Source of the DNA: Herbaspirillum aquaticum
Lineage (GTDB): Bacteria > Pseudomonadota > Gammaproteobacteria > Burkholderiales > Burkholderiaceae_D
Assembly (NCBI RefSeq): GCF_002213425.1
Contig: NZ_NJGV01000008.1
Span: 62,001 to 126,000 of the forward strand
Length of the DNA stretch: 64,000 nt
Reading direction: 5' to 3'
Made by a program: the position numbers and the translations under genes. The notes under the pieces are model-generated. The model searched no databases. It saw nothing but the letters and a program-made list of their open reading frames with translations, and was not told where the DNA came from. Positions 1 to 8,113 of the stretch are shown one piece after another (positions within the stretch are counted from its first letter, which is position 1; each line of letters begins with the position of its first letter).

Positions 1-43
1 TATTGGCTCCTGAAGCGGCGGCGCAGATGCGGACAGCCGAAAC

Positions 44-293
44 GGCTCGCCTTCGGCATCGCAATACCTCCGACTCGCCTGCGGCTTTGCCTTGCCGTTC
101 TTTAGCCTTCGATACGTCGCTGCGCGACTACTCAGGACGACCGAAGGGAAATTATTTACACAAAAGCCAAAAACAAAAAAGGAAAATCCCAAAACCCGGA
201 ACGGGAGTGGGAACGATCAAAAGGTCGATGCCACAGGCGAGCCAACCCAAAGCCGAAGGCGAGTCGGAGACGCTGCGAGGCCGAAGGCGAGCC
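44..293. repeat. 46-bp inverted repeat pair (44-89 and 248-293)
   Basis: The reverse complement of 44-89 aligns without gaps to 248-293 and matches at 40 of 46 positions by hand count. Both copies contain CAAAGCCG, GGCGAGTCGGAG and GCCGAAGGCGAGCC in the same order. The mismatches are mostly clustered in the middle. The 158 bp between the arms are AT-richer than the surroundings (150-215) and contain a small palindrome GTCG-CTGCG-CGAC near 118-130. There is no transposase gene and no sign of target-site duplication. Confidence 0.75.
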
Positions 294-310
294 CGTGGAG
301 GTTGCCGTCC

Positions 311-438
311 CCATAGAGCCAGCCGTCGCAGCGGAGCGAAAAGTGGATCAGAAGGATAGTCGGAGCGAAGCGACTCTATCCTTCCCACTTTTCGCTTCGC
401 TGCGACGGGGACCCTCCGAAGGAGGGCTGGCTCTTTGG
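311..438. repeat. Long imperfect inverted repeat (hairpin-forming)
   Basis: The outer arms 311-324 and 425-438 match in inverted orientation with one mismatch. The next arms, 325-346 and 385-406, are 22 bp with one mismatch. Inner arms 351-358 (GAAGGATA) and 377-384 (TATCCTTC), then 358-362 and 371-375, extend the stem to the tip. A transcript could fold into a cruciform-like hairpin of more than 120 nt with small bulges. There is no T-run, so it is not a simple terminator. Confidence 0.75.
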
Positions 439-452
439 GGTCGCCTTCTTTT

Positions 453-486
453 GCTTACTTTTCTTGGCGAGACAAGAAAAGTGAGC
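453..486. repeat. 13-bp stem hairpin of a dispersed-repeat type
   Basis: Arms GCTTACTTTTCTT (453-465) and AAGAAAAGTGAGC (474-486) pair with one wobble around an 8-nt loop. Very similar 'TTGCTTACTTTTCTTGGC' words are common as dispersed intergenic repeats in beta- and gammaproteobacterial genomes. This is from general familiarity, not from a search. Confidence 0.6.
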
Positions 487-629
487 GGCTGCCGGGCCGC
501 CCCCGGCGCGTCCTTCCGACCGGAGAGAGATAAGAATTAAGCTAGAGCGCAGGAAAGCAATCCGTGCAGACTGCCCCAAACAGAACAACCAGAAAAGCCC
601 GCAGCCAAGACAACCCCACACTCAACAAA

Positions 630-1883
630 TCACTTAACGGGAGCGCCGCTTTCGAACCACTTGCCAATGATGGCGCGTTCAGCGTCGGTGATCTGGGTCA
701 TGTTCCCTAAAGGCATGGCCTTCTGCACGACAGCCTGTTGATAGATCTGCTGAGCGTGCTGGGAGATATGTTCAGGCGAATCGAGCAGAACGCCCTTGCC
801 GGGCACCGGCATGAGGGTAGGTTTGGCGGCATGGCACTGGATGCATCGCGCCTGGATCACTTGCTGGACTTGGGCAAACGACCCTGCGGCCACAGCGTCG
901 CCAGCAGGAGCAGCGGATGAAGCCTCAGCAGAAGGAGAAGGAGCAACAGCCGCCACAGGTTTGGATTGCATGGCAGGACTCATCCACAAGATCACCGCCA
1001 GCAGCAGCGCAACAGCAATCCCCGGATACCACCAGTTATAAACCCCCTTGTGCCGCAACACGAAGAACTGCCGGATCAAGGCACCGGCCGCCATGATGCA
1101 CAACAGGACCACCCAGTTATGCGGCGCGCTATAGGTCATGCTGTAGTGATTGGACAGCATGGCAAACAGCACCGGCAAGGTGAAGTAGGTATTGTGGACA
1201 CTACGCTGCTTGCCGCGCTTGCCATGAATCGGATCGGGCGCTTGCCCGGCCCGCATGGAAGCCACCATCTTGCGCTGCCCCGGAATGATCCACACCAGCA
1301 CATTCGCGCTCATGATGGTGGCCAGGGAAGCCCCGCTGATGAGGAAAGCCGCCCGCCCCGAAAACAGATGGCAAGCCGCCCAAACAGAAACGATCACCTG
1401 CAAGCCGACCAGCAGGTTGACCAGCCGATCCGCCCCTGGCCGATCCCCGATGGTGCTGCAGATCGCGTCATAGATCAGCCAGTTGAAGACCAGGAAGGCA
1501 ATCGCCGTTCCGCCCGCCATCGACGCCGACATGTCGAACACATTGCGATCGACCAAAAAGACGTTCGCATTGAAGAGATACAGCAGCGAAAACAAGGCAA
1601 AGCCAGACAGCCACGTGCTGTAAGACTCCCAATAAAACCAGTGCAGATGCTCCGGCAACACCTTGGGTGCAAGAAGATACTTTTGCGGATTGTAGAAACC
1701 GCCGCCATGCACCGCCCACAACTCGCCCCCGACACCCTTCTCCTTGAGCTCCGGATCGGTCGGCGCCACCAGGCTGTTGTCCAGCCAAACGAAATAGAAG
1801 GAAGAACCGATCCACGCAATCGCCGTGATCACGTGCAGCCAGCGCAGCAGCAAGTTCAGCCAGTCAAGTAGGTATGCTTCCAT
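630..1883 (-). CDS. puuD: Urate hydroxylase PuuD (membrane-bound, cytochrome c-fused)
   Basis: 417 residues. An N-terminal integral-membrane part of about 300 residues has many hydrophobic helices and opens with the family-typical HVITAIAWIGSSFYFVWLD stretch. An Ala/Pro/Ser-rich linker (about 305-335) leads to a C-terminal cytochrome c domain with the haem motif CIQCH near residues 348-352. The PuuD family oxidises urate to 5-hydroxyisourate at the inner membrane and passes electrons to the respiratory chain. This fits the Tsx-like channel and nucleoside importers next door. The gene reads leftward as a single unit, because the upstream tsx-like gene ends in its own terminator. A promoter should lie in 1884-2085, but I cannot place it. 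Confidence 0.93.
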   Translation of the reverse strand: MEAYLLDWLNLLLRWLHVITAIAWIGSSFYFVWLDNSLVAPTDPELKEKGVGGELWAVHGGGFYNPQKYLLAPKVLPEHLHWFYWESYSTWLSGFALFSLLYLFNANVFLVDRNVFDMSASMAGGTAIAFLVFNWLIYDAICSTIGDRPGADRLVNLLVGLQVIVSVWAACHLFSGRAAFLISGASLATIMSANVLVWIIPGQRKMVASMRAGQAPDPIHGKRGKQRSVHNTYFTLPVLFAMLSNHYSMTYSAPHNWVVLLCIMAAGALIRQFFVLRHKGVYNWWYPGIAVALLLAVILWMSPAMQSKPVAAVAPSPSAEASSAAPAGDAVAAGSFAQVQQVIQARCIQCHAAKPTLMPVPGKGVLLDSPEHISQHAQQIYQQAVVQKAMPLGNMTQITDAERAIIGKWFESGAPVK

Positions 1884-2085
1884 GATGCTCCGCTCTCAAA
1901 TCCCTGTGGATGACGAAGGCCGCAACGCGCAAACCCCCATCCTGTTCAAAACCCAGCAATTAGATATCAGCCTGGCCGATACCTCATGCCTGAAAACTTA
2001 TAGCCAACATATGACAAACCACATAGCACCCTGGGTGCCACCGGCCAGCCACAGTGTAGCCAATTCCCGGCCAACGGCGAGCACC

Positions 2086-2117
2086 CAATAAAAATGCCGG
2101 ATCCGAAGACCCGGCAT
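2086..2117 (-). terminator. Intrinsic terminator of the tsx-like gene
   Basis: On the minus strand, stem ATGCCGG (2117-2111) pairs with CCGGCAT (2100-2094) around a 10-nt loop and is followed by TTTTTATT. It sits 36 bp past the stop of the Tsx-like gene and separates it from puuD. Confidence 0.85.
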
Positions 2118-2152
2118 CGCCATGATGCTGCAAGCAGCCGGATCAACCGGAC

Positions 2153-2977
2153 TTAGAAGTGATACTCGGCGCGCACCATCGGGGTCTTGGCCAGCGAACC
2201 CGGCACGTTGTGCGGGTTGCCGAACTTGTTGCGCCAGTACTGGTATTCCAGGCCCACGCGCAACTTGTTCTTGCCCATGCCCATCGAAGTACCCAGGTCA
2301 TACATGACCTGACCGTCGAAGTTGAGTTCGGGCGCGGTCGGACCACCAAACTCGTTCTTGCCCTTGGCGGCGATATAGTTCGTGTAGCCTTCGAAGGCCC
2401 AGCCCGAACTACCCAGCGGAATGCCCCAGGCCAGGTTCAGCATCGGGTGGGTATCGTACTCATAACGGCTTGTCACACCGATGGGCTTGTTGCTTTCGAA
2501 CAGCGCCAGAATGCTGATGTTCAGGAAGCCAGGCACATCCATCATCAGGGTCGGGCCAACCACCCACATGCGCTTCTTGGAGGCGTAGCTGTTGTCGTTC
2601 TTGGTGTTCCAGTCAAAGCCCAGGGTCAGACCGACACCACGTGCCGGGCCGAAGGAAAGGTCCTTGCCGCTGATCTTGCCGATATCCAGCGTATTGCGAT
2701 AGACGACGTAGAATTCCGTGGCATTGTCATTCTTGTTGTCCGACAGCAGCATGTCGATGTTGAGGAAATTGGTGCCGTACTTGTAACCATCGGAGTGCTG
2801 CAGGTTGACGATGTTCTTGCTGATGTCCTTCGAATTGAAGGGCTCGGCAAACTTCGTGCCGTAACGGTAGCCGATCGAGGTGTCCGACCAGTCCAAGGCA
2901 TGAGCCGACATGCTGATTGCGGACGAAGCAACCACGGCTGCCATCATCCAGTACTTCCCCTTGATACCCTTCTTCAT
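2153..2977 (-). CDS. Tsx-like nucleoside-specific outer-membrane channel
   Basis: 274 residues. A cleavable signal peptide of about 27 residues (MKKGIKGKYWMMA..., cleavage near SAHA-LDW) is followed by a beta-rich chain with alternating aromatic residues. It ends in Phe (AEYHF), the usual outer-membrane barrel signature. The WSDTSIGYRYGTKFAEPFN start, the repeated D/N-W-x-Y-strand pattern and the length match the Tsx / OmpK channel family, which lets nucleosides through the outer membrane. The upstream sequence GGGAGAAACTT supports this start. Context (PuuD, BMP-type ABC importer) supports a purine or nucleoside substrate. The exact substrate cannot be read from sequence. Confidence 0.82.
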   Translation of the reverse strand: MKKGIKGKYWMMAAVVASSAISMSAHALDWSDTSIGYRYGTKFAEPFNSKDISKNIVNLQHSDGYKYGTNFLNIDMLLSDNKNDNATEFYVVYRNTLDIGKISGKDLSFGPARGVGLTLGFDWNTKNDNSYASKKRMWVVGPTLMMDVPGFLNISILALFESNKPIGVTSRYEYDTHPMLNLAWGIPLGSSGWAFEGYTNYIAAKGKNEFGGPTAPELNFDGQVMYDLGTSMGMGKNKLRVGLEYQYWRNKFGNPHNVPGSLAKTPMVRAEYHF

Positions 2978-3692
2978 AAGTTTCTCCCTGTATTGCTAAT
3001 CTAAAAAATGGCTGTTGAACCGGAGACCGGTTCGCATCCTGCGGCGTCCTGCACTCTCCCCGCCACAGCAGCGACTCCGGTACCCCTCGTGTGCTTGCCC
3101 TCGTCAAATAAGGTCTGGCAAATTGCTGACAGCATTGCCGACACCCGCACCGACGGCAGCGTTTACGCAAAGCCCGTGCCAGCCCCCAAGCCGGCACTTT
3201 GCGCGCGCAATCGCACCCACCAAAAGTAGCGAATCCATCGCTCCCAAAGCGAGCCGCGCAACGCTGCATCGAGCGCTGCGCCCTGCGCGCCGGGGCGCAA
3301 TCCTAGCCGAGTCCGGGCACTTTCCCAAGCCCTCATGCAGGAGTTAGTTGCATGGCGGCTCGCATTGTCGACAATCGCGACAACCAGGTACGCGCGGACA
3401 AAAACTGCCAGGAGGCGCATGCCGCCTGCCTTACAGCGCCGTAAGCCAAATTTTTTTAGTGCATTTTTTTCTACTTAGGTGCAGGCAAGCACCAAATTGT
3501 CGCAAATGGATTTTTTGATTGTCGACAAAAAGAAAAGCGGATGTCGATCATCCGCAGGGCCCTTGCCGACCGCCTGGCCCCTGCCGCGCCCGGCAAAGCA
3601 GAGCAGACGCGAACCGCAGGCTGGCTTGGCACATTAAATGCTATTGAAGCCCTGGGATCTGACATTCAAACGAACAAGGAAGGAAGTCCATC
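2978..3692. other. Divergent intergenic region between tsx-like gene and ABC operon
   Basis: 715 bp without a gene I can support. It must hold the promoter of the leftward tsx-like gene and that of the rightward ABC operon. The left half is GC-rich with GCGCGC words. The right part (3440-3540) is AT-rich and carries three copies of an ATTGTCG-ACAA-like motif (listed separately). A possible open frame at 3541-3840 is out of frame with the ABC gene and matches nothing. Confidence 0.6.
3364..3530. promoter_or_regulatory. Three TTGTCGACAA-like operator candidates
   Basis: ATTGTCGACAAT at 3364-3375 is a perfect 12-bp palindrome. ATTGTCGACAAA at 3519-3530 keeps the 10-bp core, and ATTGTCGCAAAT at 3495-3506 keeps one half. 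The two right copies are 24 bp apart centre to centre, on roughly the same helix face. The pattern TTGT-N2-ACAA resembles operators of FadR-subfamily GntR regulators. No GntR gene lies in the window, so the regulator is unknown. Confidence 0.45.
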
Positions 3693-4733
3693 GTGCATTC
3701 CAGCAAGCTCTTCAAACTCGGCACCACCGTTCTCGGCCTGGTATTGGCCGCCAGCTCCTCGCTGGCGCTGGCACAGGAAACCAAGGTCAAGTTCCAGCTG
3801 GACTGGCGCTTCGAAGGGCCGGCAGCCCTGTTCCTGGTAGCCAAGTCCAAGGGTTACTTCGCGCAGGAAAAACTGGATGTCACCATCGACGCCGGCAACG
3901 GCTCCGGCAATGCGGTCAACCGCGTGGCCTCCGGCACCTATGACATGGGCTTCGCCGACATGGCCGCCCTGATGGAATTCACGGCCAACAACCCCGATGC
4001 ACCGGGCAAGCCGGTGGCCGTGATGATGGTCTACAACGACACCCCGGCCGCGGTGTTCTCGCTCAAGAAATCCGGCATCAAGAAACCGGCAGACCTGGCC
4101 GGCAAGAAGCTGGGCGCGCCGGTGTTCGACGCCGGGCGCCGCGCCTACCCGATCTTTGCCAAGGCCAACGGCCTCGATGCCACCAAGGCGCAGTGGACCA
4201 GCATGGACCCGCCGCTGCGCGAAACCATGCTGGCGCGCGGCGATGTGGATGCCATCACCGGTTTCTATTTCACCTCGCTGCTGAACCTCAACGCCCGCGG
4301 CATCAAGGATGAAGACATCAACGTGATGATGTACCCGGACTACGGCGTGCGCCTGTACGGCAATACCATCATCGCCTCCGAGACCATGGTCAAGCAGAAG
4401 CCGGAGGCCATCAAGGGCTTCCTGCGCGCCTTCGCCAAGGCCAGCCGCGACGTGATGGCCAATCCGGAAGCCGCCATCAAGGTCCTGAAGGAACGCGATG
4501 GCCTCATCGACGAGAAGCTGGAGCTGCGCCGCCTGAAGCTGGCCATCGCCAGCGCCATCGCCACGCCCCATGCCAAGTCGGAAGGCTATGGCCAGGTCTA
4601 CGGTCCGCGCCTCACGCTCATGGCTTCGCAAGTCTCGGACGCCTACGGCACCAAGACCCGCGTCAATGCCGACAAGATCTGGAACGGCAGCTTCCTGCCG
4701 GCCAAGGCCGAGCTGGACGTGTTCCCCAAGTAA
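3693..4733 (+). CDS. NMT1/THI5-type ABC transporter periplasmic substrate-binding protein
   Basis: 346 residues with a Sec signal peptide ending SLALAQ-ETK (about residue 27). The mature part begins KVKFQLDWRFEGPAALFLVAKSKGYF, the recognisable opening of the NMT1/THI5-like family (SsuA/TauA-related), which delivers small molecules such as pyrimidine or thiamin precursors, sulfonates or nitrate to an ABC importer. It starts a three-gene operon with its ATPase and permease. The gene is preceded by AAGGAAGT. Purine-linked neighbours suggest a nucleobase or a purine catabolite, but the ligand is not determined here. Confidence 0.85.
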   Translation: MHSSKLFKLGTTVLGLVLAASSSLALAQETKVKFQLDWRFEGPAALFLVAKSKGYFAQEKLDVTIDAGNGSGNAVNRVASGTYDMGFADMAALMEFTANNPDAPGKPVAVMMVYNDTPAAVFSLKKSGIKKPADLAGKKLGAPVFDAGRRAYPIFAKANGLDATKAQWTSMDPPLRETMLARGDVDAITGFYFTSLLNLNARGIKDEDINVMMYPDYGVRLYGNTIIASETMVKQKPEAIKGFLRAFAKASRDVMANPEAAIKVLKERDGLIDEKLELRRLKLAIASAIATPHAKSEGYGQVYGPRLTLMASQVSDAYGTKTRVNADKIWNGSFLPAKAELDVFPK

Positions 4734-4788
4734 ATCATTTATATCGTTCATTCGATTCATCTCATCTCATTTCTGGCCGACTGCATTC

Positions 4789-5574
4789 ATGAGCGAACCC
4801 TTCGTCGATTTCCGCCACGTCTACCTGGCCTATGATGGCGCCGCCGAATTTGCGGTGGAAGACATCGACCTGCAGACCCGTGCAGGCGAGTTCATCGCCA
4901 TCGTCGGGCCGTCCGGCTGCGGCAAGTCCACTTTCATGAAGCTGGCCACGGGCTTGAAGCAACCCAATCGCGGCAGCGTCGTCATCAACGGCCAGACGGT
5001 CACGGGGCCGCTCAAGTTCGTGGGCATGGCCTTCCAGGCCCCGACCCTGTTGCCCTGGCGCACCACGCTGGAAAACGTGCTGCTGCCGCTGGAGATCGTC
5101 GAACCCTATCGGCGCGACTTCAAGCAGAAGAAGGCCGAGTACACCGAACGTGCCCTCAAGTTGCTCAAGACCGTGGGGCTGGACGGCTATGCCGACAAAT
5201 TCCCCTGGCAACTCTCGGGTGGCATGCAGCAGCGCGCCTCGATCTGCCGCGCGCTGATCCATGAGCCCAAGATGCTGCTGCTGGACGAACCCTTCGGCGC
5301 GCTCGATGCCTTCACCCGCGAAGAACTGTGGTGCGTGCTGCGCGACCTGTGGGCCGAGCGCCGCTTCAACGTCATCCTGGTCACGCATGACCTGCGCGAG
5401 GCGGCCTTCCTGGCCGACACCATCTACGTGATGAGCAAGCGCCCGGGGCGTATCGTGGTGCGGCGGGAAAATCCGCTGCCGCGCCCCTGTCCGCTGGAAA
5501 CCACCTATACCGACGGCTTCAACGCGCTGGTGCATGAACTGCGCGAGCACATCGGCCACGTGCGCAATACCTGA
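4789..5574 (+). CDS. ABC transporter ATP-binding protein (nitrate/sulfonate/NMT1-type importer)
   Basis: 261 residues. Walker A GPSGCGKST (about 38-46), signature LSGGMQQR (about 143-150), Walker B LLLDEPFGALD, and switch His in VTHD are all present. The Q-loop reads FQAPTLLPWRTTLENV, typical of SsuB/TauB/ThiZ-like ATPases. I chose ATG 4789 because an open frame extending further upstream would run inside the binding-protein gene and has no family match. It powers import with the permease 28 bp downstream and the binding protein 55 bp upstream. Confidence 0.9.
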   Translation: MSEPFVDFRHVYLAYDGAAEFAVEDIDLQTRAGEFIAIVGPSGCGKSTFMKLATGLKQPNRGSVVINGQTVTGPLKFVGMAFQAPTLLPWRTTLENVLLPLEIVEPYRRDFKQKKAEYTERALKLLKTVGLDGYADKFPWQLSGGMQQRASICRALIHEPKMLLLDEPFGALDAFTREELWCVLRDLWAERRFNVILVTHDLREAAFLADTIYVMSKRPGRIVVRRENPLPRPCPLETTYTDGFNALVHELREHIGHVRNT

Positions 5575-5602
5575 CCCTCACACGGCCCGGCCAAGGAAAC
5601 TC

Positions 5603-6382
5603 ATGAAAACTCCGTTCAACGGCAAACTCAACCGCGCCGCCACCACGCTGGCTCCCTGGTTCCTGCTGCTCGCCATCCTGGGCGTGTGGCAGTTCATCTG
5701 CAGCGTGTGGCAGGTCTCCGACTTCATCTTCCCCAGCCCCGCCTCCATCCTGCAGGCCATGGTGGATTACGCCGGGCCGATCACCGAACACGCCCTCTCC
5801 ACCTTTTGGGTCACCATGGTGGGCTTTGCCATTGCGGTGGTGGTCGGTGTGACGCTGGGCTTCGTGATCGGCTCTTCACCCATGCTCTATGCCGCCGCCT
5901 ATCCGCTCATGACGGCCTTCAATGCCTTGCCCAAGGCGGCTTTCGTGCCGGTGCTGGTGGTCTGGTTCGGTATCGGCGCGGGGCCGGCCATCCTGACCGC
6001 TTTCCTGATCTCCTTCTTCCCCATCATGGTCAACATCGCCACCGGCCTGGCCACGCTGGAACCGGAGCTGGAAGACGTCTTGCGCGTGCTGGGCGCACGC
6101 CGCATGGACATCCTGCTCAAGGTCGGCCTGCCGCGTTCGATGCCGTATTTCTTTGCCTCGCTCAAAGTGGCCATCACGCTGGCCTTCGTGGGCTCGACCG
6201 TGTCCGAGATGAATGCCTCCAACCAGGGCATCGGCTACCTGCTGGTCTCGGCCGGCTCCTCGATGAAGATGCCGCTGGCCTTTGCCGGGCTGGTGGTGAT
6301 CGGGGCCATGGCCATGGCCATGTACGAACTGTTCGCCATCATCGAGAAACGCACCACCGGCTGGGCGCATCGGGGAAAATGA
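5603..6382 (+). CDS. ABC transporter permease (SsuC/TauC-like)
   Basis: 259 residues with about six transmembrane helices. The conserved binding-protein-dependent transport loop is present in the C-terminal half (EPELEDVLRVLGARRMDILLKVGLPRSMPYF), where EAA-type helices contact the ATPase. Start ATG 5603 follows AAGGAAA at the right distance; the frame is open further upstream but lacks a site. It is the third gene of the importer. No obvious terminator follows in the 180 bp before the next operon. Confidence 0.9.
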   Translation: MKTPFNGKLNRAATTLAPWFLLLAILGVWQFICSVWQVSDFIFPSPASILQAMVDYAGPITEHALSTFWVTMVGFAIAVVVGVTLGFVIGSSPMLYAAAYPLMTAFNALPKAAFVPVLVVWFGIGAGPAILTAFLISFFPIMVNIATGLATLEPELEDVLRVLGARRMDILLKVGLPRSMPYFFASLKVAITLAFVGSTVSEMNASNQGIGYLLVSAGSSMKMPLAFAGLVVIGAMAMAMYELFAIIEKRTTGWAHRGK

Positions 6383-6562
6383 GATAAATCGGGCGATTAC
6401 GCCGCAACAGGGGCGGAAAACCCGGCAAAAGCGGTATGCGGCGCGGCGCAATTTGTCTATGATGTCGCGCGTGCGAGCCGCTGGGGGCGCTCGCGGCGGC
6501 CGCAGGCACGCGGACCGCCTTGCATTTGGACATGACCAACCTCATCACCACAGGGAAATCAC

Positions 6563-8113
6563 GTGAGCGCAGTTCCACTCCGTCTTGAAATCAGCCATGT
6601 GCGCAAGGCCTATCCGGGCGTGCTGGCCAATGACGATGTCAGCCTGGCCGTTGCGCCCGGCGAGATCCACGCCGTACTCGGGGAGAACGGCGCGGGCAAG
6701 TCCACCCTGATGAAGATCATCTTCGGTGCGGTCAAGCCGGATGCCGGTGAACTGCGCTGGAACGGTGAGACGGTGCAGATCGCCAATCCGCAGGTGGCGC
6801 GCAAGCTGGGCATTGCGATGGTGTTCCAGCATTTCTCGCTGTTCGATACGCTGACCGTGACCGAGAACATCGCCCTGGGCCTGGACGCCAAGACCGATCT
6901 CAAGGAACTGGCCGAACGCATCACCCGCACCGGCGAAAAATACGGGCTGGAGCTGGACCCGCAGCGCCATGTGCATACCCTGTCGGTCGGGGAACGCCAG
7001 CGCGTGGAAATCGTGCGCGCGCTGCTGACCGAACCGCAATTGCTGATCCTGGACGAGCCGACCTCGGTGCTCACGCCCCAGGCGGTGGAAAAACTCTTCG
7101 TGACGCTGCGCCGCCTGGCCGATGAGGGCTGCAGCATTCTTTACATCAGCCACAAGCTCGACGAAATCCGCGCGCTGTGCCACAGCGCCACCGTCATGCG
7201 CGGTGGCCGCGTGACCGGCAACTGCGATCCGCGCAATGAAAGCAGCGCCAGCCTCTCGCGCATGATGATCGGTGATGAGCTGGTGCGCCTGCAGCGCGAG
7301 CGCAATCCCGATTCGCTGCGCAATGAGCGCAAGCTGCACGTCAATCGTCTTTCGCTGCCCAAGGCGCACCTGTTTGCGACCGAACTGAAGGACATCGAAT
7401 GCGAAGTGCGCGCCGGTGAAATCGTCGGCATCGCCGGGGTCTCGGGCAATGGCCAGCAGGAATTGCTGGCGGCGCTGTCCGGCGAAGACCAGCGCGCCGC
7501 GCCCAACATGATCATGCTGGCCGGCAAGGCGGTGGGAGACCTCTCGCCCAATCCGCGCCGCGCAGCGGGCCTGGGCCTGGTGCCGGAAGAACGCCTGGGG
7601 CGCGGTGCCGTGCCGACGCTTTCGCTCACCGCCAACATGCTGCTGTCGCACCAGAAAGCGCCCTACGTGAAGCGCGGCATGATCGATTTCGGTTTCACGC
7701 GGCGTGCTGCGGCGTCCATCATCGAACGCTTCAAGGTCAAGGCGGCCGGACCGGATGCACCGGCCAAGAGCCTGTCGGGCGGCAACCTGCAGAAATTCAT
7801 CGTCGGCCGCGAAATGGAACGCAAACCCGCCGTCTTCGTGGTGGCCCAGCCGACCTGGGGGGTGGACGTCGGTGCCGCCGCCCAGATCCACGGCGAAATC
7901 TTGAAACTGAAACAGGAAGGTTGTGCAGTGCTGGTGATCTCGGAAGAACTTGACGAATTGTTCGCATTATGTGATCGCCTGCACGTCATCGCCAAGGGGC
8001 GACTGTCGCCCTCCATCCCCATCGAACAGGCCACGCGCGAACAAGTGGGCGTGTGGATGAGCGGCTTGTGGGATGAACCGGCGGCCGCCGCTGCGGAGGT
8101 GAACCATGGCTGA
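6563..8113 (+). CDS. BMP-type nucleoside ABC transporter, double-domain ATP-binding protein
   Basis: 516 residues containing two ATPase domains. The N-terminal one has Walker A GENGAGKST (about 43-51), signature LSVGERQR and Walker B LLILDEPTSVL. The C-terminal one is degenerate: its Walker A position reads GVSGNGQQE, and the Walker B region reads VVAQPTWGVD without the Glu. This asymmetry is normal in the sugar/nucleoside (MglA/RbsA-like, YufO/NupO) family. It starts with GTG. The next gene overlaps it by 8 bp. The set of two permeases and a BMP lipoprotein marks a purine-nucleoside importer. Confidence 0.9.
   Translation: MSAVPLRLEISHVRKAYPGVLANDDVSLAVAPGEIHAVLGENGAGKSTLMKIIFGAVKPDAGELRWNGETVQIANPQVARKLGIAMVFQHFSLFDTLTVTENIALGLDAKTDLKELAERITRTGEKYGLELDPQRHVHTLSVGERQRVEIVRALLTEPQLLILDEPTSVLTPQAVEKLFVTLRRLADEGCSILYISHKLDEIRALCHSATVMRGGRVTGNCDPRNESSASLSRMMIGDELVRLQRERNPDSLRNERKLHVNRLSLPKAHLFATELKDIECEVRAGEIVGIAGVSGNGQQELLAALSGEDQRAAPNMIMLAGKAVGDLSPNPRRAAGLGLVPEERLGRGAVPTLSLTANMLLSHQKAPYVKRGMIDFGFTRRAAASIIERFKVKAAGPDAPAKSLSGGNLQKFIVGREMERKPAVFVVAQPTWGVDVGAAAQIHGEILKLKQEGCAVLVISEELDELFALCDRLHVIAKGRLSPSIPIEQATREQVGVWMSGLWDEPAAAAAEVNHG

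Larger units (their letters stand above)
1..629. other. Gene-free, repeat-rich intergenic region
   Basis: I see no credible gene here. The short open frames are made of arginine- and proline-rich translations of repeats and match no family I know. The stretch lies downstream of puuD, which reads leftward and ends at 630. It holds several nested inverted repeats, listed separately, in which GGCGAG, CGAAGG and GCGGAGCG-like words recur. This looks like a cluster of dispersed palindromic intergenic elements of the kind common in Burkholderiales. The assignment to a named repeat family is not made. Confidence 0.7.

Noticed and set aside
3541-3943. Short rightward frames over the start of the first ABC operon
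   Set aside because: They overlap the binding-protein gene out of frame and have no family match.
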